64,000 bases of DNA from Hydrogenophaga intermedia. Its GTDB lineage: Bacteria > Pseudomonadota > Gammaproteobacteria > Burkholderiales > Burkholderiaceae_C. The stretch is taken from contig NZ_JAMBNO010000017.1 of the NCBI RefSeq assembly GCF_023715105.1, forward strand, positions 1 through 64,000, in the 5' to 3' direction. How positions within the stretch are numbered: position 1 is the first letter of the stretch; every line of letters starts with the position of its first letter. The notes under the pieces are model-generated. The model did no database searches. It was given only the letters and a program-made list of their open reading frames with translations, and was not told where the DNA came from. The position numbers were made by a program, and so were the translations under genes. Below are positions 35,901-43,113 of this stretch, in pieces.

Positions 35901-37310
35901 TCAGAAGGGGCGGTCTTCATCCGGTGAAGCTCCTTCCTTCTCCCACACCCACCTGGGAGGGCCACTGATACGCCGCTGCACACGGCGGTATCCCAGCAAG
36001 CGCAGGGCACTGGCGGCGCGCATCTGTGCGGCCTTGTCCTGGCGGCCAATCTCCACGCCCAGGGCTTCCAGCACCGAGGAAACCTCGACCTGATGGCGGC
36101 CCAGGCAGTGGTCCGCGATGCGGCTTTCCCAGGCGTCAACCTCTCGCCTCTGCTCTGCCTGGTGGCGCGCAGCATCTGCGGGCACTTCCCACCAGGTCGC
36201 GCCAGCGTTGAACCTGGCCACAGCTTCAGCGAACAGTTGGCTGCGGTGTTCGCGCAGCCACGCCAGATCAATGGCGGTGGCGGTCACCGGCCAGAACCGG
36301 CGCGCGCCAGTGGCATCGCGCAGGTAGGCCGTTTCGTTCGTGCTGCCTGCGAAGATGACGCGGCGCGGCATGTCCACAGCCCTGCGGGTGTACGGCAGCC
36401 TGCAGCGGTCCTTCTGGCTGGTCAGCAGCTGCTTGATGCGGGTCACGTCGCTGCGCCTGAATGCGTCCAGCTCGGCCACTTCAATCAGCCACTTCGACTG
36501 CAGCACGATGAAAAAATCTTTGGTGTCCAGGCTCTCGGTCAGTTCAGCGAAGTAAGGCCCGCCGATCACCGACAGCATGGTGGACTTGTTGCTGCCCTGC
36601 GCCCCTTCGAACACCGGCATGCAGTCGGCCTTGCAGCCAGGTCGCAGGGCGCGCGCCACCATGGACAGAAGGAAGTTGCGCCCCACGGCCTGGTGGTAGT
36701 CATCATCAGGCGCGCCGATCACACGGGGCAGCCAGCCGTCCAGGCGCTTCACGCGATCCCAGCGCAGCGACCGCAGCCACTCCACCAGTTCGTCCCGGAC
36801 GTTCTCTTGCGCGATGGCCAGAACAGCCTTTTCCACCAGGTCGTCGGAGAACTTCGCCAAGCCGTGTTCGCCCTGCAGGACGGCCGCCAGGCGTAGGCGG
36901 TCGGAGTCCACCCAGGGGCGCGGCTGTTCGCCGTCCCAGGTGGTCCGCACGTCCTGGTGGAATTGGTCGTACCAGAACCGCCCAGCGAAGCGCGGATGCT
37001 GCGTGAGCACCGCGATGTGGTTGGACAGGTTCGGGATCACGTCGCGCCGCGCGGTCAGGGTCAGACTGACCCCAGCCGCCGCCATGGCCCCCACCGCGTG
37101 CTCGGGGATGGTGATCCCCCAATCCGTGGCACCACCAGGCGCAGGCTGTTCCGCTTGACGGGCTGGCGTAGGGGCTGGGGGCTTCGCCGCTTGCTGGGCC
37201 GGCGCAGGGGCCACCGCCACAGGCGACGGGCTGGGAAGCTCCTGGCGCTGGCGTGCGGCGTTCCTGGCCGCTTCGTCCATGGCCCACTGCATTGCTTGGC
37301 TGGGGGTCAT
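35901..37310 (-). CDS. VapE-family helicase/ATPase (satellite replication protein)
   Basis: 469 residues. The first 70 are a Pro/Ala-rich linker. The C-terminal two-thirds is the virulence-associated E (VapE) P-loop domain: Walker A FEGAQGSNKST near residue 236, Walker B KWLIEVAELDAF near 277, and the sensor region VIFAGSTNETAYLRDATGARRFWPV. It belongs to the SF3-like helicases found in satellites and prophages. The primase domain often fused upstream is absent or reduced. It begins at TGATG with the preceding gene. The iteron array lies immediately downstream, supporting a role in island replication. Confidence 0.82.
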   Translation of the reverse strand: MTPSQAMQWAMDEAARNAARQRQELPSPSPVAVAPAPAQQAAKPPAPTPARQAEQPAPGGATDWGITIPEHAVGAMAAAGVSLTLTARRDVIPNLSNHIAVLTQHPRFAGRFWYDQFHQDVRTTWDGEQPRPWVDSDRLRLAAVLQGEHGLAKFSDDLVEKAVLAIAQENVRDELVEWLRSLRWDRVKRLDGWLPRVIGAPDDDYHQAVGRNFLLSMVARALRPGCKADCMPVFEGAQGSNKSTMLSVIGGPYFAELTESLDTKDFFIVLQSKWLIEVAELDAFRRSDVTRIKQLLTSQKDRCRLPYTRRAVDMPRRVIFAGSTNETAYLRDATGARRFWPVTATAIDLAWLREHRSQLFAEAVARFNAGATWWEVPADAARHQAEQRREVDAWESRIADHCLGRHQVEVSSVLEALGVEIGRQDKAAQMRAASALRLLGYRRVQRRISGPPRWVWEKEGASPDEDRPF

Positions 37311-37645
37311 CAGTGCACCACCTCAGCGCCGCGAAGATGGCGCTTCAGGTCCAGGAACACTTCCTGGCGCACCAGGGCCGGCAGACCATTGCTGGCGCTG
37401 CAGCACATGCCATCGACAGTTTCCAGGATGTGGTCAATTCGAACGCCGCGAATTCGCCCCGTCTCGGCGGTTATGGCCGCCAGCAAGTAAAGCCGGCGCA
37501 TCATGGCCAATTCATCGGACGGGCGGGTATTTACAACCGTGCAATATGCTCGGTTATAATCTGCGAACGCTTTTTGGTCAGGCGTGGTGTGTGTGTGAAA
37601 ACGGTCCCGTCCCACCGGGGCCGTTTTCTTTTGTGGCGAACTCAT
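37310..37645 (-). CDS. Island protein between alpA and vapE, unknown
   Basis: 111 residues from the ATG at 37645, overlapping the alpA-like stop (ATGA); its stop shares one base with the vapE start (TGATG). N-terminus basic (SSPQKKTAPVGRDRFHTHTT). The rest is helical with Cys-containing DHILETVDGMCCSASNG. No family recognised. Codons about 5-27 lie opposite the predicted plus-strand RNA at 37567-37632, so this gene is a candidate antisense target. Confidence 0.6.
   Translation of the reverse strand: MSSPQKKTAPVGRDRFHTHTTPDQKAFADYNRAYCTVVNTRPSDELAMMRRLYLLAAITAETGRIRGVRIDHILETVDGMCCSASNGLPALVRQEVFLDLKRHLRGAEVVH
37530..37560 (+). promoter_or_regulatory. Sigma-70-like promoter for predicted antisense RNA
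   Basis: A perfect TATAAT at 37555-37560 with TTTACA at 37530-37535 (19-base spacer) or TTACAA at 37531-37536 (18-base spacer). It lies on the plus strand inside a minus-strand gene and fires towards the terminator at 37597-37632. Confidence 0.6.
37567..37632 (+). ncRNA. Predicted small antisense RNA (c4/CI-like), about 65 nt
   Basis: Downstream of the promoter at 37530-37560, the strand has a small stem (ACGC/GCGT, 37567-37585), then a 12-bp stem GAAAACGGTCCC/GGGGCCGTTTTC (one wobble pair, 8-base loop) and TTTT at 37629-37632. Promoter-stem-terminator over 65 bases predicts a short RNA. Phage P1/P7 c4 and P4 CI RNAs are small antisense regulators of antirepressor or replication genes in similar elements. 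The tract GGTCAGGCGTGGTGTGTGTG between the stems resembles my recollection of c4-type RNAs, which needs a covariance-model test. Confidence 0.55.
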
Positions 37646-37866
37646 TTCAATTCGACCCCCTGAGCCTGGCGGCGCTGCCAATCCAGCACGTCGCTTTCGC
37701 GCCAGGCCGTCACGCCTGCACTGAGGCGCACCGGCTGGGGAAACGACTTGTCGGCCACCTTCCGCCACACCGTGGCCGGCGCGAACGGAACGTACCCGCC
37801 CTGGATCAACTGACGCAGGCGCAGGTATTTTTCGAGCGATGGAGAGTAAGAGACGTTATTGCGCAT
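37642..37866 (-). CDS. AlpA-like excisionase/regulator (MerR-type HTH)
   Basis: 74 residues from the ATG at 37866, with AGAGGG 10 bases upstream. The upstream open frame to 37938 lies in the promoter region. LIQGGYVPFAPATVWRKVAD-KSFPQPVRLS and TAWRESDVLDWQ are the hallmarks of AlpA-family DNA-binding proteins. In satellites and P4-like elements AlpA/Vis activates or represses integrase and late functions and can act as excisionase. It is first in the leftward replication operon (alpA - 111-aa gene - vapE). Confidence 0.78.
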   Translation of the reverse strand: MRNNVSYSPSLEKYLRLRQLIQGGYVPFAPATVWRKVADKSFPQPVRLSAGVTAWRESDVLDWQRRQAQGVELK

Positions 37867-38022
37867 GATTTGCGGCCCTCTGAGACAACATGCGCTAATT
37901 GTTGATTGGTCTAATTGAGCGGTCAATATTGGACGCAATTAACCGAAATCAACTCAGAATCACGCTAGATAATTAGACGTAACTGGGCCTCATTGGACTA
38001 TTCGACCGTTTGTCGGATAGGC
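37867..38022. promoter_or_regulatory. AT-rich control region between integrase end and alpA-like gene
   Basis: 156 bases, distinctly AT-rich for this window. On the minus strand TTGACC (37926-37921) and AACAAT (37903-37898), 17 bases apart, form a candidate promoter for the alpA operon. CTAATTG occurs at 37895-37901 and 37911-37917, covering the spacer and the -10, and AATTA cores recur at 37937-37941 and 37971-37975. This fits an operator region for the AlpA-like protein or a helper-derived factor. No gene seen. Confidence 0.4.
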
Positions 38023-38050
38023 ACAAAAAACCCGGCTCTGTGGCCGGGTT
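38023..38050 (-). terminator. Rho-independent terminator after integrase gene
   Basis: Read on the minus strand: AACCCGGC, loop CACAGA, GCCGGGTT, then TTTT. It lies 27 bases downstream of the integrase stop and insulates the alpA promoter from integrase transcription. Confidence 0.85.
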
Positions 38051-38076
38051 GTTGTCGCTGAAATGAAACGCGATTT

Positions 38077-39339
38077 CTATGCGGCGGCCTTTGCCTGCTG
38101 CCGTCCGGCGCAAAACACCGCCCAGTCCGCCATCAGCGCGCGCCGCTTGTCGAACAGGTCACCGCGCCTGTAGGCGGCCTCTGCCGCGTTCCGGATGACG
38201 TGCGCCAGGGCCATTTCGCGCACTTCTGGCGGGTGCTGCGTGCATTCGCTGGTCCAGGTGCTGAAGGTGGACCGGAAGCCATGAACGGTGACCAGCCGGC
38301 CTTTCTCGTCCTTCACGCCCATGCCCTTCAGCAGCGCCAGCATGGCCGCATTCGACAGCGGTCCATCGCCCTTGCCGCCAGGAAACACCCACCGGCTGGT
38401 GCGTTCCTTGTGCAGCGTGCGCAGCAAGTCCACCAGCGGTTCGCTGAGGGGCACGCGGTGGTCCCCAGCGTCCCGAACCTTCATGCGGCCGGCGGGCACC
38501 GTCCACACGGCCGCGTCGAAGTCGATTTCATCCCACTGCGCGCCGATGCTTTCGCCTGTTCGCAGGGCCGACAGAATGGTGACCTCCAGCGCCCTGGCGC
38601 TGATGCTGTCCCGGCTGCGCAGATCTTCCATGAACTTGGGCAACTGCGCGAACGGCAGCGCGGCCTGGCGGCCACCCTTGGGCAGCGGGGGCAGCACCTT
38701 TTCCAGCACTTCGAACGCCGCCGGGTTGTCGCCCTTGCGGTATCCCTTCGCCTTCGCCCAGTCGAACGTCCCGCGCAGCAGCGCGGCCACCCTCTCGGCA
38801 GCTGCCGGCGTCTTCGTCCAGATGGGCTTTAAGACCCGCTCGATGTGATGCACGTCCACGTCCGCCAGCAGCAGGCCGCCGCACACCGGGTCAATGTAGG
38901 TGTCCAGCATGGCCTGCCGTTTCGCCACGCCCTTGGGATCGCGTGCCCACTTCGGGGCCATGGCGTCGATGAACCCAAGCACTGCCTTGCGGACTGTGAA
39001 CAGGCCGGCGCGCTGGGCCTCCAGCTGCGCCCTGGCGGTCAGCTTCGCGGCGCGCGGGTCGATACCGGCCTGCAGCTGCTTGCGGTAGTCGTCTGCGCGT
39101 TCGCGCGCTTCCGCCAGCGTGACGGCGGGGAAGCTTCCCAGGCCGAAATCGCGCCGGTGCTGGACCAGCTTGCCGGCTGCGTTTGGGCGAACCCCCACGG
39201 TTAGCCTGGCCACCCACGAACGGGCACCGCTGGGCGTGACCTGCAAATGAAGGCCGGCGGCACCCCCTACAGGGTGCAGGCCGGGGGTCTTAAGATGTTC
39301 GACGGCTTTCGCGGACAGCTTGCTGGCGGTGCGGGGCAT
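38077..39339 (-). CDS. int: Tyrosine recombinase (P4-type integrase, DUF4102 arm domain)
   Basis: 420 residues. The N-terminal arm-binding domain (about 1-95) includes KTPGLHPVGGAAGLHLQV and the FGLGSFPAVTLAEARERAD motif of P4-type integrases. The catalytic domain has Arg in LSALRTGESIGAQW (about residue 259), HGFRSTFSTW (about 350), a second His in LAHVIRN and the Tyr nucleophile in AAYRRGDLF (about 388). All catalytic residues are present, so it should be active. Its start is about 180 bases from attR, with arm-type repeats between. Confidence 0.93.
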   Translation of the reverse strand: MPRTASKLSAKAVEHLKTPGLHPVGGAAGLHLQVTPSGARSWVARLTVGVRPNAAGKLVQHRRDFGLGSFPAVTLAEARERADDYRKQLQAGIDPRAAKLTARAQLEAQRAGLFTVRKAVLGFIDAMAPKWARDPKGVAKRQAMLDTYIDPVCGGLLLADVDVHHIERVLKPIWTKTPAAAERVAALLRGTFDWAKAKGYRKGDNPAAFEVLEKVLPPLPKGGRQAALPFAQLPKFMEDLRSRDSISARALEVTILSALRTGESIGAQWDEIDFDAAVWTVPAGRMKVRDAGDHRVPLSEPLVDLLRTLHKERTSRWVFPGGKGDGPLSNAAMLALLKGMGVKDEKGRLVTVHGFRSTFSTWTSECTQHPPEVREMALAHVIRNAAEAAYRRGDLFDKRRALMADWAVFCAGRQQAKAAA

Positions 39340-39374
39340 GGGCGGCTTTCGATGCTTGCGGAATCGAAGGACTG

Positions 39375-39397
39375 TACCCCACTAAATACCCCACTAC
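39375..39397. repeat. Right arm-type direct repeats, probable integrase arm sites
   Basis: TACCCCACTA at 39375-39384 and 39388-39397 (13-bp period), between the integrase start and attR. It matches the left pair at 30639-30660 in the core ACCC(A/C)ACTA. Confidence 0.55.
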
Positions 39398-39521
39398 AAG
39401 CGCGCGATAAGGTGAGACAAGTAGAGATCACGGCGCATCACCGGGGATCATTTTCCCCAACAAAATCAAAGCCGTTTAAACAACCGTGCGACAGCTTGAG
39501 ACGGCATGAGTACGGTTCCGA

Positions 39522-39540
39522 ATTCCCTTCACCCGCTCCA
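39522..39540. repeat. attR: 19-bp duplicate of tRNA-Gly 3' end
   Basis: Identical to 30575-30593. The upstream GGTTCCGA versus GGTTCG in the tRNA shows that identity is lost beyond the core. The chromosomal sequence after it contains the terminator expected downstream of the tRNA. Confidence 0.92.
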
Positions 39541-39562
39541 GATCACCTTCGACAACACAACG

Positions 39563-39593
39563 AAAAAGGCCTGCACATGGTGCAGGCCTTTTT
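39563..39593. terminator. Bidirectional terminator, original tRNA-Gly terminator
   Basis: AAAAAGGCCTGCAC-ATG-GTGCAGGCCTTTTT is a perfect 14-bp stem with A- and T-tracts on both sides. It would have lain about 20 bases after the tRNA before integration, and it also ends the convergent PEP-CTERM gene. Confidence 0.92.
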
Positions 39594-39631
39594 GCTTCTG
39601 GCGTGACCGGAGGTCGGCGCGCTCGGCAGCT

Positions 39632-40267
39632 TCAGCCGCGACGGCGGCGCACGACGGCCAGACCCGCCAGACCCAGGCCCAGCAGGGCCAGGGCACCCGG
39701 CTCCGGCACTTTGCGTGCCGTCTGGGAGAAGGCGAAGATCAGGTCGTTGAAGTCCTTGTCGGAACCCGCCAGCGGACGGTCCTCAAAGGCGATCACGGTG
39801 ACATCGCCCAGCGCAGCCAGGCTGCTCAGCGCGGTCTCGGCGGCCGCAATCAGCGTCACACCCGGGGCCAGAGCGGTTTCGACCACGTTCGGATCGCTGG
39901 TGGTGATGTAAGCGACATTCGTGGAGCCCACACCGGTGGACCACGAATTGGGCACCGTGAGGTTCTGGAGCGTGAACGTCAGCAGGTCGCCCGCGGTCAA
40001 ACCATTGATGACGACCGTGCCCCCCACCGGTGTGGCGTTGGCGCCTTTGTTGGAGAAGAGGAAGCTCTGCCCGCCCACGTTGATCTGAAAGAGCAGATCG
40101 CTGTCGTCGCCGGCGTTGGCGAAAAGGAAAGCGGCCGTGACCGAGGAACCCGTGGCGACGATGTCGTACCCGACGGTGGTCGCGGGCGCCACTGGCGCCG
40201 CCATGGCAGTGCTCATGCCGAGGCTCAGTGCGAGACCACCCAGCAGGGATTTGAGTTGTCGCTTCAT
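39632..40267 (-). CDS. PEP-CTERM sorting domain protein with DUF4114-like region, exported
   Basis: 211 residues from the ATG at 40267 (AGGAG upstream); an ATG further up adds a non-signal peptide. Signal peptide KSLLGGLALSLGMSTAMAA. The segment FEDRPLAGSDKDFNDLIFAF matches the DUF4114 pattern, probably calcium binding. The C-terminus VPEPGALALLGLGLAGLAVVRRRR is the PEP-CTERM sorting signal. It was once the convergent neighbour of the PEP-CTERM gene at 29801-30433, across the tRNA gene. Function unknown; both may be surface or matrix proteins. Confidence 0.88.
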   Translation of the reverse strand: MKRQLKSLLGGLALSLGMSTAMAAPVAPATTVGYDIVATGSSVTAAFLFANAGDDSDLLFQINVGGQSFLFSNKGANATPVGGTVVINGLTAGDLLTFTLQNLTVPNSWSTGVGSTNVAYITTSDPNVVETALAPGVTLIAAAETALSSLAALGDVTVIAFEDRPLAGSDKDFNDLIFAFSQTARKVPEPGALALLGLGLAGLAVVRRRRG

Positions 40268-40430
40268 GCAGTGCTCCTGAAAACAGTTAAGAGTTGCCAA
40301 GGGATAGCACGATCGATGCCAGCGAAAAAACCATTTCAAATCAAATACATAACAAAACCGAAGGCTCGAGCTGTCAAGAATTTCGACAGCTTCAGTCCTT
40401 CCGAGGCAACCTTCGCGGCGCCGCGGGCCA

Positions 40431-41009
40431 TCAATCGCGCAAGGCGGCGCCCACGCCCACCAACGCCAGCACCCCCAGCACCACGAAGATCAGCGCGGCA
40501 ATCAGGTGCACCACCTTGATAGGTACGCGCCGCGTGATGGCATCGCCGAAGAACACCACCGGTGCGTTCGCGAGCATCATGCCCAGCGTGGTGCCGATCA
40601 CCACCGCAAACAGCGGTTCGTACTGCGCACCCAGGGCCACCGTGGCCAGTTGGGTCTTGTCGCCCATCTCTGCGAGGAAGAACGCCCAGGTAGTGGCCGC
40701 GAACACGCCCATGCGGCGCACCGGTTTCACTTCGCCCTCGTCCAGCTTGTCGGGGATCAGCATCCACACGCCCATGGCGATGAACGACAGCCCGAGCACC
40801 CAGCGCATGACGTCCGGGCCGATGGCGGCCATCACCCAGGCGCCGGCTGCGCCCGCCAGCGCGTGGTTCAGGATGGTGGCGACGAAGATGCCCGCGACGA
40901 TGGGCCAGGGCTTCTTGAAGCGCGCGGCGAGCACGAGCGAGAGCAGTTGCGTCTTGTCGCCCATTTCGGCGAGCGCGACGATGCCGGTGGACAGGAGAAA
41001 GGCTTCCAA
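40431..41009 (-). CDS. TMEM165/GDT1 family cation transporter (probable Mn2+ exporter)
   Basis: 192 residues from a TTG at 41009; no ATG or GTG is available in frame upstream, and the N-terminus EAFLLSTGIVALAEMGDKTQL fits the family. Two copies of the signature EMGDKTQL (near residues 15 and 114) lie in two homologous three-helix halves. Bacterial members (MneA, formerly UPF0016) export manganese; eukaryotic ones exchange Ca2+/Mn2+ and H+. It lies 82 bases after scoB but behind a terminator, so it is probably transcribed separately. Confidence 0.88.
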   Translation of the reverse strand: MEAFLLSTGIVALAEMGDKTQLLSLVLAARFKKPWPIVAGIFVATILNHALAGAAGAWVMAAIGPDVMRWVLGLSFIAMGVWMLIPDKLDEGEVKPVRRMGVFAATTWAFFLAEMGDKTQLATVALGAQYEPLFAVVIGTTLGMMLANAPVVFFGDAITRRVPIKVVHLIAALIFVVLGVLALVGVGAALRD

Positions 41010-41023
41010 GGGATTTCTGGCGT

Positions 41024-41056
41024 GACAAAAGAAAACGCCCGCACGCGGCGGGCGTT
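41024..41056 (-). terminator. Rho-independent terminator after scoB
   Basis: On the minus strand AACGCCCGC, loop CGCGT, GCGGGCGTT, then TTCTTTTG. It separates scoAB from the TMEM165-like gene. Confidence 0.82.
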
Positions 41057-41091
41057 GGATACAGGAATTCTAGTCAGGCTGGCGGGGTTGA

Positions 41092-41727
41092 TCAGAGCAG
41101 CGTGACGCCGGTCTTGCTCTGGATGAACTCGCGGGTGACGCCAGGAGCGGTCTCCATCAGCTTGAGGCCCTGAGGCGTCACGTCCATCACACCCAGGTCG
41201 GTGATGACACGGTCGACCACGCCCACGCCGGTGAGCGGCAACGTGCACTTGGGCAGGATCTTCAGGTCTTCGGTGCCATCCTTCTTCCGGGCCACGTGCT
41301 CCATCAGCACGATGACACGCTTGACACCGGCCACCAGATCCATGGCACCGCCCATGCCCTTGACCATCTTGCCGGGGATCATCCAGTTCGCCAGGTCGCC
41401 ATGCTCGCTGACCTGCATGGCGCCCAGGATCGACAGGTTGATCTTCCCGCCGCGGATCATGGCAAAGCTGTCGTGGCTGCCGAAGATCGAGCTGCCCTTG
41501 ATGGTGGTCACCGTCTGCTTGCCGGCGTTGATGAGGTCGGCGTCCACCGCGTCTTCGGTCGGGAACGGGCCGATGCCGAGCATGCCGTTCTCGCTCTGCA
41601 ACCACACCTCCTTGGTGCCGGTGTGGTTGGCCACCAGCGTGGGGATGCCGATGCCGAGGTTGACGTAGAAGCCGTCCTCGAGCTCTTGCGCCGCGCGCGC
41701 GGCCATCTGGTCTTGGGTCCAGGGCAT
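41092..41727 (-). CDS. scoB: 3-oxoacid CoA-transferase subunit B
   Basis: 211 residues, the beta subunit of a class I CoA-transferase. The catalytic Glu lies in [29 protein letters not shown] precedes it, and [19 protein letters not shown] follows. With ScoA it moves CoA from succinyl-CoA to acetoacetate (or 3-oxoadipate; the subfamilies are close). Lies 33 bases after scoA. The neighbouring PAS-LuxR gene is the probable regulator of the pair. Confidence 0.9.
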   Translation of the reverse strand: MPWTQDQMAARAAQELEDGFYVNLGIGIPTLVANHTGTKEVWLQSENGMLGIGPFPTEDAVDADLINAGKQTVTTIKGSSIFGSHDSFAMIRGGKINLSILGAMQVSEHGDLANWMIPGKMVKGMGGAMDLVAGVKRVIVLMEHVARKKDGTEDLKILPKCTLPLTGVGVVDRVITDLGVMDVTPQGLKLMETAPGVTREFIQSKTGVTLL

Positions 41728-41760
41728 GAATGTTCTCCTGCTTTTTCGGTCACGGCGGGC

Positions 41761-42468
<708 letters not shown>

Positions 42469-42510
42469 GGGGATTGCCTCCGGGTTGGCTTGCTGGGAGA
42501 AACCGCAACG

Positions 42511-42536
42511 ATACTACGTAGCGAGTTACGTAGTAT
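42511..42536. promoter_or_regulatory. Long palindrome between scoA and the PAS-LuxR gene
   Basis: ATACTACGTA-N6-TACGTAGTAT is a perfect 10-bp inverted repeat, and each half ends in the self-palindrome TACGTA. It lies between divergent starts at 42468 and 42553, an ideal operator for the PAS-LuxR dimer or another dimeric regulator. Confidence 0.65.
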
Positions 42537-42552
42537 TTCGTAAAGACCAACC

Positions 42553-43110
42553 ATGATGGACATCGACTACCGGCTGGCCTTCGACCTGGCACCCGTGGGC
42601 CTGGCGCTCTCGCGCGAGCGCACCATGGTCGACTGCAACCAGGCCCTGTGCGAGATGTTCGGCGCCACGCGCGAGCAGCTCGTGGGCCAGAGCTTCCAGA
42701 TCCTCTACCCCAGCGCCGACGAGTACGAGCGCCTGGGCGCGCGCATGACGCCGCTGCTCGGGCGCAGCGGCACGTACTCGGACAACCGCATCATGAAGCG
42801 GGTGGGTGGCCGCCAGGCCGGAGAAACCTTCTGGTGTCACGTGACCGGCCGCGCTGTGGACCGCAGCGAGCCCCATGCCGCCGGCATCTGGAGTTTCGAG
42901 GACCTGAGCTCCACGCGCCCCGTGCGCGCCGAACTCACCGCGCGCGAACGCGAGGTCGCCGCGCTCATCATGGACGGGCTCACCAGCAAACAGATCGGCA
43001 AGCTGCTCGCCATCAGCCACCGCACGGTAGAGGTGCACCGCGCGCGGCTGATGCGCAAGTACGGCGCGCACAGCACGCCGGACCTGGTGCATCGGTTGAT
43101 GGCGGGGTGA
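42553..43110 (+). CDS. PAS domain LuxR-type transcriptional regulator
   Basis: 185 residues. Residues about 5-120 form a PAS sensor (DYRLAFDLAPVGLALSRERTM; CEMFGATREQLVGQSFQILYPS). Residues 125-185 form a LuxR/FixJ-type helix-turn-helix (LTAREREVAALIMDGLTSKQIGKLL; ISHRTVEVHRARLMRKYG). There is no receiver domain, so it probably senses a small molecule directly. Divergent from scoAB. The signal may be an acid or CoA intermediate, which is inferred from context only. Confidence 0.88.
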   Translation: MMDIDYRLAFDLAPVGLALSRERTMVDCNQALCEMFGATREQLVGQSFQILYPSADEYERLGARMTPLLGRSGTYSDNRIMKRVGGRQAGETFWCHVTGRAVDRSEPHAAGIWSFEDLSSTRPVRAELTAREREVAALIMDGLTSKQIGKLLAISHRTVEVHRARLMRKYGAHSTPDLVHRLMAG

Positions 43111-43113
43111 GAC

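Larger units (their letters stand above)
30594..39540. mobile_element. Phage-satellite-like integrative island (about 8.9 kb) in tRNA-Gly
   Basis: Bounded by the 19-bp attL/attR duplication and by pairs of arm-type repeats near both ends. The content is integrase, AlpA-like regulator, VapE helicase, iteron-type putative origin, HK97-like capsid protein, Nu1-like small terminase, GpU-like tail protein, several proteins of 51-110 residues and a nucleotidyltransferase-fold protein. Nearly all genes are on the minus strand. Portal, large terminase, maturation protease, tape measure and lysis genes are absent. Size and content fit a satellite (PICI-like) that needs a helper phage. The alternative, a decayed prophage, is less likely because the morphogenetic operon is intact with perfect 4-base overlaps. 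Confidence 0.8.

Noticed and set aside
35633-35920. A 95-codon minus-strand frame overlapping the end of vapE and the iterons
   Set aside because: Its Thr/Val-repeat peptide is simply the translation of the iteron repeats, and it has no ribosome-binding site; I prefer the origin interpretation. An overlapping function is not excluded.
37597-37632. The strong stem as a simple terminator of a plus-strand gene
   Set aside because: No plus-strand gene precedes it; the nearby TATAAT suggests a short RNA instead.
30594-39540. Interpretation as a decayed ordinary prophage
   Set aside because: The overlapping operon is intact, integrase residues are complete and no pseudogene fragments of large phage genes were seen, which fits a satellite better. 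It remains the main alternative.
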